Notes under the pieces: generated by a model
Database searches by the model: none
Seen by the model: the letters and a program-made list of their open reading frames with translations, nothing else
What the model was told of the DNA's origin: nothing
Made by a program: the position numbers and the translations under genes
Assembly: GCA_949358305.1 (NCBI GenBank)
Contig: OX442323.1
Coordinates: 9,486,001-9,550,000, forward strand
Direction of reading: 5' to 3'
DNA: 64,000 nt
From: Strigamia acuminata
Taxonomy: Eukaryota; Arthropoda; Chilopoda; Geophilomorpha; Linotaeniidae
Shown: positions 54,713 to 64,000 of the stretch, in pieces
How positions within the stretch are numbered: the stretch's first letter is position 1
How the letters are laid out: the number at the start of each line of letters is the position of its first letter

Positions 54713-55404
54713 TTTGATTTTTCCACCGAGGTCGCCATTTTGAAGCAGCGAAGGAAGGAAGGGTTTTGTGCACGTCGTCACGTCGGCGTGCACTGGGGGC
54801 GTGGGTGTCATTTTGAATTCGTGGTTGTTATTTATTTGCATGTTTGAGTGGTTTAATACAAATAATGACAGATGCAATTTAGTGTTTAATCCTTTATCTT
54901 GATCTTTGTCTTAATTTTTATTTTTTTTAGTACGTAATGTAAATTTCTAGAAAAATAAAATTCAAATACCGGTATTCGAACTTGTAGTTTCACAATTCGA
55001 CGGTAGGGTGTTTTTTAATTTTGCGCCATCTACTAACAAAAAGTGTAAGTTTATTTATCTCTTCCGACCCGCTTCAGATTCTTCGTATCAACAAAGTAAA
55101 CATTGAACGGGCAAATTACTCTTTAATTTCGAAAATTTATAATAAACTGCAACATATTTTCATTGATTAAATTGTATTTAAGAAAAAGAAGAATTTTAAT
55201 TTTAATTAGTTGGAGAGAAATCTTTTTTTTTTCTTTTTTTTTTTTCTTTTTTTCTTTTTAGTTTCGGCTGGAAGACTTTGGCCGTTGCCGAGGTGGGTGG
55301 AGACGGCTTATCGGTCACGTGAGCAACCTTCAGCCTCGAGGCATAGTCGGCGAAAGAAAAAAGGAGAAAACACCTGTCCCAGCGCTAGCGTTCGTGCTCG
55401 TGGA
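54713..55404. other. Intergenic, AT-rich
   Basis: 3' flank of the double-BTB gene followed by the promoter of USH1G. It includes a T/C-rich tract (55220-55260) just before GC-rich sequence. No gene. Confidence 0.4.
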
Positions 55405-56908
55405 ATGTCGTCGTATCGTTTTCACCAAGCGGTCGGTAGCTCGTTAAAAACCTTTTGTTAGAATGGAATTGAATTGAATTGAATTTGCGAAGGCGAGAGA
55501 CGGGCTCCTCGACGTGCTGCGAGAGGCGACGAGGCGCAACTGCAACGCGGAGGACGACGACGGCCTCACACCGACACTTTGGGCAGCGTTTCACGGCAAC
55601 TTGGACGCGCTGAGGCTCCTGGTCGGTCGCGGGTAAGTTGTGTAGCGTGTCCCGTCCCGTCCCGTGCGTGCCGGATGCACGCGGGCAGCGAAGCGTTGGC
55701 GCTGGCGTTTCTTTGTCTCGAGTGTGTGTTTGTTTGTTTGTTGTTGTTGCAGGGGAGATCCGGACAAGTGCGACTTTTACGGGAACACGGCGCTGCACCT
55801 GGCGTCGGCCGAGGGCCAGTTGAACGTCGTGTGTTTCCTGGTGAATTTCGGGGCCAACTTGTGGGCTCTGGACAATGATCTTCACACGGCCAAGGAGCGA
55901 GCGGCCATCGCGGAGCGCGAGGACATCCTCCGCTTCCTGGACAACGCGATGGCGGAGCAGGGCATGAAGAACAAGAAGCTAGTGGCCAGTCTGAAGGAGA
56001 AGGCGCTGGTCAAGGCCGAGAAGCGCGTGAAGACGAGCGAGAAGCAGCACAAAGAGGCGGAGAAACGCGCCAGGGACGACGAGAAGAAGATGGCGAAGCA
56101 GAGACAGCGCATGTACCAGCACGAGCCGCGCAAGGACTCGGCCATCGTCCACCAGGCGCCCTCCAAGTTCTCGGACATCGTCAACACGGGCACGGCGAGC
56201 AAGAAGAGCAGCTTGGGTCTGCTCGGCGTGCAAAGGAAACTCGGGCGCGCCAGGGACGATAAACTGGCGGCGCACAATTTGAGCGAGTTCCAGGTGGCCG
56301 AGAAAGTGAACGACGGCCAGCGCTCGATGCGCTCTCTGTCGGGCTTGAGGCGCGACTCGGAGGTGCTCTACGTTCCCAAGTACAGCGCCGCCAAGCCGCA
56401 GTTGCAGGACATTTTCGAGAACAAACAGCAGCCGTTGTCGTTGTCGCGCGCCCGCAGCGAGCCCGAGTTTGTGCCGTCGGCGCCACCAAGTTTGTTCGAG
56501 CGACCGGGCTTCGGGAGCATGGCGTTCCGTCAGTCCATCAGCGGAACGCTCATGTCGCTGCGACAGGATTTCGACCGCATGGCGCCGGATGCGAATGGGA
56601 ATTCGAGCGCGAACAAGTCGTCGTCGTCCGACAGGGGCAGCATCGGCAGTGCGGACAGCTTGGACGACGACAATTCGAGCGGGGAGAACGAACCCATCAT
56701 CACGTTTTTAGCCTCGCTCGGACTGTCCGAGTTCATTCCGAGATTTCTGGAGGAACAGATCGATCTGGACGCGCTCTTGCTGCTCACGGACGACGATTTG
56801 CGCAACATCGTGCAGCCGTTGGGGCCGCGCAGGAAACTCATGCAGGCGATCCAGGAGAGGAAAGAGGCGATGGACAACCCCGGTCAAGTGTTCGATTCGC
56901 GCTTGTAG
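55405..56908 (+). CDS. USH1G: USH1G / SANS ankyrin-SAM scaffold
   Basis: Three exons: 55405-55431, 55493-55632 and 55753-56908; 440 aa (human 461). The N-terminus ([20 protein letters not shown]) leads into ankyrin repeats ([52 protein letters not shown]). A basic coiled coil and a disordered middle follow, including SMRSLSGL and [10 protein letters not shown], and then a SAM domain ([40 protein letters not shown]). It ends in DSRL, a class I PDZ ligand (human ends DTEL). SANS scaffolds harmonin and myosin VII at actin-based protrusions and periciliary membranes. Note the shift to higher GC than its neighbours. Part of its 3' end and flank is duplicated downstream at 58076. Confidence 0.93.
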
Positions 56909-57357
56909 GATGAACCACGTACAACACTTATCTAGTCAAGTTGCAAGAATAATAAAATGATAAAGAAAAATGTCAAATTTCCATCGGTTTCAATTTATTG
57001 TCATAATTTTTATGAATAGAAATACACAAGTTTGTACTCGCAAATTAGAATCATTTACAGCAGAAAGGAAAGTCTCTTCGCTCGTACAAAAATACTAACC
57101 ATTCCTTCCAGCTCATTTCGGTTGCAGAAAACAACCAAAATTAATAATAATAATTAAGGAGAATAATGACAAAAAGAACAGTAGCAGCAGCAACTGGTAA
57201 CAGATCAACAGAACACTAGATCAAAAGGTGCGAATTTATATATGCATATTGCAAATTTTTTACACTATTTCAGGTTTGTATAAAGAAAAGAAAGAAATGG
57301 AGAAAATGTTTTCGAGGTTGGCTCATCGTCAAGAAAAACGAGTTGGAAAAGAGGTAA
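56896..57357 (+). repeat. Segmental duplication, source copy (USH1G 3' end and flank)
   Basis: Starts within the last codons of USH1G (CGCGCTTGTAG) and continues through its 3' flank. It matches 58076-58573 with scattered substitutions and small indels, including long identical stretches such as ACACAAGTTTGTACTCGCAAATTAGAA. Confidence 0.85.
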
Positions 57358-57367
57358 ATTCAAAAAT

Positions 57368-57656
57368 TCAGCGATAATTACGGGGATCTGCAAATCTCGG
57401 TGTTTGTTTGAACTAACTTACTACGAGTGCTGGTTGGAGTGGGGGATAAGGCATCATCCAATAGGCTTATAGCTGGATAAAAATATCATTTATTATTAAT
57501 AAATGATATTTTTAATATTAATAAATTATTAATAATTAATCCACCCAGAATTAAATCATTTAAACACTTACAAGTGGTAAGGTTTTTCCCTGTCGATCGC
57601 GAGTAGCGACTTAAACTTTCCTTACGACCTGTTGGAGTGCGAGCGTTTAAATCCAT
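57368..57656 (-). CDS. Small spliced gene encoding a 51-aa protein, unknown
   Basis: Three exons on the minus strand: 57572-57656, 57422-57472 and 57368-57387, joined by consensus GTAAGT-type donors and CAG acceptors. Phases fit and the frame closes with a stop (156 bp). The product starts MDLNARTPTGRKESLSRYSR and ends STRNPRNYR. It is basic, Ser/Thr-rich and has several SP/TP sites. I do not recognise it. Consensus splice sites in all three exons argue for a real gene despite its size. It could equally be the conserved part of a longer transcript, or chance. It lies between the two halves of the segmental duplication, convergent with USH1G. Confidence 0.45.
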
Positions 57657-57942
57657 TACAGTAAATTATATTGTTTCAAACAAATAATGTCGGTTGAACT
57701 CAAACTACGAAGAGATCAAACTCACAAGCTATGAACTTTTAAAATGCCCACCTGACGCCATTAGTGGAAAAACACTAGCGCCACAGCCGTCCAGTGTTGA
57801 TGTAATCAACCAAACGAACGAGAAGCGCATGTGATGATAAATAAAATCGAAATAAAGTAAAATGATTGTTTGAATAAATTAAACGCACGTCGAGACAATT
57901 AACTTTTCTTTATTAAAATTACCATTCAGGTTTCGCAGTATG
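57657..57942. other. Upstream region of the small gene
   Basis: 286 bp of mixed sequence holding the presumed promoter of the 51-aa gene. GGCGCTAGTG-type sequence near 57770; no other element. Confidence 0.35.
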
Positions 57943-58073
57943 TCATGCATCAATTAAAGCTTTCATTTTTTCAATCACTTTTTCTTGATCTCCAACTCCA
58001 AGCGTAGTGCTCGTGCATACTTTTTTTAATTCCCGGTGCATGGATAAGAAACGCAACGGTGCAAGTTGTGCAC
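57943..58073 (-). pseudogene. Orphan terminal coding exon, unidentified
   Basis: On the minus strand, from a possible acceptor at 58074-58075, a frame of 43 codons reads AQLAPLRFLSMHRELKKVCT, then GVGDQEKVIEKMKALIDA, then a stop at 57943-57945. Composition and heptad-like helix look like real protein. No upstream exon exists because the segmental duplication starts three bases away. It may be the tail of a gene cut off by that duplication. I cannot name the family. Confidence 0.3.
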
Positions 58074-58075
58074 CT

Positions 58076-58573
58076 TCGCGCTTGTAGGGTGAACCACAAT
58101 CAAAGCTAATCTAGCCAAGTTGCAAGAATAAGAAAAAGAAGAATGTCAAATTTCCATCGGTTTCAATTTATTGCCATAATTTTTATGAATAGAAATACAC
58201 AAGTTTGTACTCGCAAATTAGAATAATTTACAGCGATTTAAATAACTTAACCGGTAAGGAAAGTCTCTTCGCTCGTACAAAAATACTAACCGTTCCTTCC
58301 AGCTCATTTCGGTTGCAGAAAACAACCGAAATCAATAATAATAATAATAATAATTAATAATAATGATAAAAAGAATTAAAATTACAGTAGCAGCAGCAGC
58401 AACTGGTAACAGATCAACAGAACACTAGATCAATCAAAAGGTGGGAATTTATATATGATTGCAAATTTTTTACACTATTTCAGGTTTGTACAAAGAAAAG
58501 GACGAAAGAAATGGAGAAAATGTTTTCGAGGTTTGCTCATCGTCGCGAAAAACGAGTAGTCGGAAAAGAGGTA
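58076..58573 (+). repeat. Segmental duplication, derived copy
   Basis: Begins with GCGCTTGTAGGGTGAACCAC, the last codons of USH1G, without the rest of that gene, so this is the derived copy. It corresponds to 56896-57357 with a longer AAT microsatellite (about 58337-58352) and an extra CAG triplet run. Confidence 0.85.
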
Positions 58574-58759
58574 GGGTTGAGGCGGGTTAAAAACAAATGA
58601 AACGGACGTCTTTAAATTCGAAAAAATCGTCGCTAACCATTGAAACTCGACCAAAATGAGACCGTAGAATTCATATATATAGATTTTTTCGTTCGGTAAA
58701 GTTGAGTTTAAATATTCCTGCGTATTGGTGCGAGCGAGCGTGATTCGTCCGGCACGTGT

Positions 58760-59740
58760 TCATGTTAACCGACTGCGTTTGTGGTTAGGCGAGTCCATAA
58801 TGGCATCCGTCGACGATGCCGATCGCTTCCGCGGGTCGCAATGACGAGCGAATTCGTCGCAAATGAAAGCATTCAACTCGGCTAAACCGTTGCGTCGCCG
58901 GCCGCCCAGGGTCGGCGAGCCCGGGGTGTGAGGTCTGTTGTACCCGACGCTTATGTTCGACATGGCTCCGCTTAAACCTGTTATATAAGGTACAATAAGT
59001 TTACATTGTTTTTTTAAAAAAAAAATTATATTTTTTGTACTCGATAATGCGATTGCTTCTCGAAACGTGTTGAGATCGCCCTCTGGATTGTGCGCGAGAG
59101 CGGCGTCGGACACTGGAAGACGGGTGTTGGCCCTCTCCAAAACGATTCGTGGCCGCGGAGACGCACGTGACCGCGGCGGCGTGGTTTTGCCGGCCAAAAA
59201 TGCCATCAGTTCCTCCCGCCGGATGGTTCGTCTTCGTTTCTTCGCCCACGCCAACACGTCCCTCGTTCGGTGCTGATACCCGCATTGGATTCCTAATTCG
59301 GCGCTCCGTCGTTGGGTGTCCAACGATTCTTTTTTAAAAAAAAAAAAAATGTTTGTTAACAAATTGATTTGTTTACTGAATTTCAATTTCACCTTTATAC
59401 ATGTTGGTGACTGTTCCAGCTGCTAATTGAAAAGGCACCCACAGAGACACGCCTTGTTGACGATCTAATGAATAATTAGCAAGAGCGTTAGTTAAGGCCT
59501 ATTTGCAAATGTGTTCTTGGTTGCTTTTCGCGTGTTTCCGTCACCTTTGTACATTTGCGCGAGTGCGGTGGCAGTGTTCTGAAAGAGCAACCAGAGTTTC
59601 TGGGTGGCCAGGTCCTTCTCGGTTTGAATTTCTTGCTGCAAGTCCGGTTCACTTTCTAATTCAGCGATACATTCCTGCTCCCAATTGGTGATCCAGTGAC
59701 CCATCAAAGGATCTTCCTCGCGCTTGTGTTCTTCGCTCAT
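58760..59740 (-). CDS. HAPSTR1: HUWE1-associated stress-response protein HAPSTR1 (C16orf72 family)
   Basis: Four exons on the minus strand: 59545-59740, 59393-59464, 59041-59328 and 58760-58977; 257 aa (human 275). The family core is clear: W-x(4)-WEQEC at the N-terminus, QKLWLLFQNTATALAQMYK, then GVSLWVPFQLAAGTVTNMYK, GIQCGYQHRTRDVLAWAKKR, RRTIRREELMAFLAGK, TFREAIALSSLSGAMSNISV, TPGSP, and DSPNHKRSRL near the C-terminus. HAPSTR1 is a nuclear protein that binds the ubiquitin ligase HUWE1 and tunes stress signalling. It is head to head with USP7. Confidence 0.94.
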
Positions 59741-60600
59741 CCTGCTGGCACGATGCGCTCACAGAGTCGGGAATACGGATAAATCGACAACGAAACCTCG
59801 CTATCACGTCGTAGCAAAGAATATTGAACTAATCGCAGCCATTCGCTTTGAAGCTGCGTTCTTCTCCACTCGACTTCGCCCCTGTTCATGCAGGGGGATT
59901 GTGGGAACGAAACGAGGGGAAACGGAAGTGACGCGGGGAAGGCGAATGGAATAGATGGCAATGCAGCACTGAAGATTTGCAAAACCTACATTTATATACG
60001 TATCGATGAATACAATTTATGAAAAAAATAATAATAAAATTAAAATGTCAATTTTTCCAAGAGTGTAGCGTGTGAAATGTGCGTGTTTGGCGTTTTCGGC
60101 AAAGGCGTCGGTGTAAATAGTTGTTGTTGTTAAGTGCCCCCTGTCAGCGAGGATTCACATCGACAAAGCGGGGAATCAGTCACGTAATATTATGATCCGA
60201 TGCATCGACGTTAATGATCAGCTTCGTTCGAATCAGTTCTAGTTAGAATAATTTTGGAGCCGATTGAACGCAGTTAGAAAACGATGCATTGTAATGGAAC
60301 ATTTTGTATTTTTAGAAGACTCCCGTGATCCTTGCTGTTTGAAATCGCCATCTTGTTTATTTTGCTTGGGGTAGACGACAGATCGTGTGAAAAATTGCGA
60401 CTTCCACAATTCCAATTGTAAGATTTCACAATCAAAAAGTATATTTGGATGGTTTCCCCTGTTCACAGGGGGTATAAAAACCAGCAGACATTGGGCGCAT
60501 CGTGAGCAAACACCAAAAAGTGACCGTGCCAGGAAAAAACCCTTCCAGTCGAGAGCGAGCGGTCACTCCCAAGAAAACGCGGCATACCAACAGCGACACA
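59741..60600. promoter_or_regulatory. Divergent promoter region HAPSTR1 / USP7
   Basis: 860 bp. A canonical TATAAAAA lies at 60473-60480 on the plus strand, about 120 bp upstream of the USP7 start. No comparable box is seen for HAPSTR1. Short open frames here are not credible genes. Confidence 0.5.
60473..60480 (+). promoter_or_regulatory. TATA box upstream of USP7
   Basis: TATAAAAA in GGGGGTATAAAAACC, 121 bp before the ATG at 60601. Confidence 0.55.

Positions 60601-64000
<3,400 letters not shown>

Overview
This is a eukaryotic, animal-type window: most genes are split by tiny AT-rich GT-AG introns (about 40-120 bp), and nearly all predicted proteins have clear animal orthologues. A juvenile-hormone-acid-methyltransferase-like gene points to an arthropod. 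The centrin, TTC29 and LRRC51 genes suggest a lineage that keeps ciliated or flagellated cells. The species cannot be named from the sequence. I joined exons by hand from splice sites and reading phase; every complete model below is an exact multiple of three.

Layout. 1-10 kb: mitochondrial asparaginyl-tRNA synthetase NARS2 (-, 3' end cut by the window), LAMTOR1 (+), two tandem LRRC51 copies (-, -), and a NuMA-like coiled-coil spindle protein (+). 10.6-11.4 kb: a foldback element with a TA duplication. 12.4-30.7 kb: a JHAMT-like methyltransferase gene that hosts a perfect 12-bp minisatellite and two full-length Copia LTR retrotransposons, one inside the minisatellite and one at the last coding exon. 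30.7-43.5 kb: an EMI-FAS1 (TGFBI/periostin-like) gene (-), a KLHL4/5-type Kelch gene (-), EMC6 (+) and a second EMI-FAS1 gene (+). 43.8-50.8 kb: centrin (-) and TTC29 (+) head to head, SQSTM1/p62 (-), DDX49 (+). 50.9-56.9 kb: a double-BTB protein of unknown role (+) and USH1G/SANS (+). 56.9-58.8 kb: a segmental duplication of the USH1G 3' flank, a tiny spliced gene and an orphan coding fragment. 58.8-64 kb: HAPSTR1 (-) head to head with USP7 (+, cut by the window end).

Main results. (1) Both Copia polyproteins carry, between integrase and reverse transcriptase, a segment that reads as a methyl-CpG-binding (MBD) domain. This would be a captured chromatin-targeting module. (2) Two gene blocks, LAMTOR1-LRRC51-NuMA and HAPSTR1-USP7, match my recollection of human neighbourhoods (11q13.4 and 16p13.2), including relative orientation. 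(3) In both elements the LTR end and the primer binding site form a hairpin that mimics the initiator-tRNA 3' end.

Functional themes are ubiquitin and autophagy (USP7, HAPSTR1, SQSTM1, KLHL5-like, double-BTB), cilia and centrioles (centrin, TTC29, LRRC51), and extracellular matrix adhesion (two EMI-FAS1 genes). I see no operon-like organisation.
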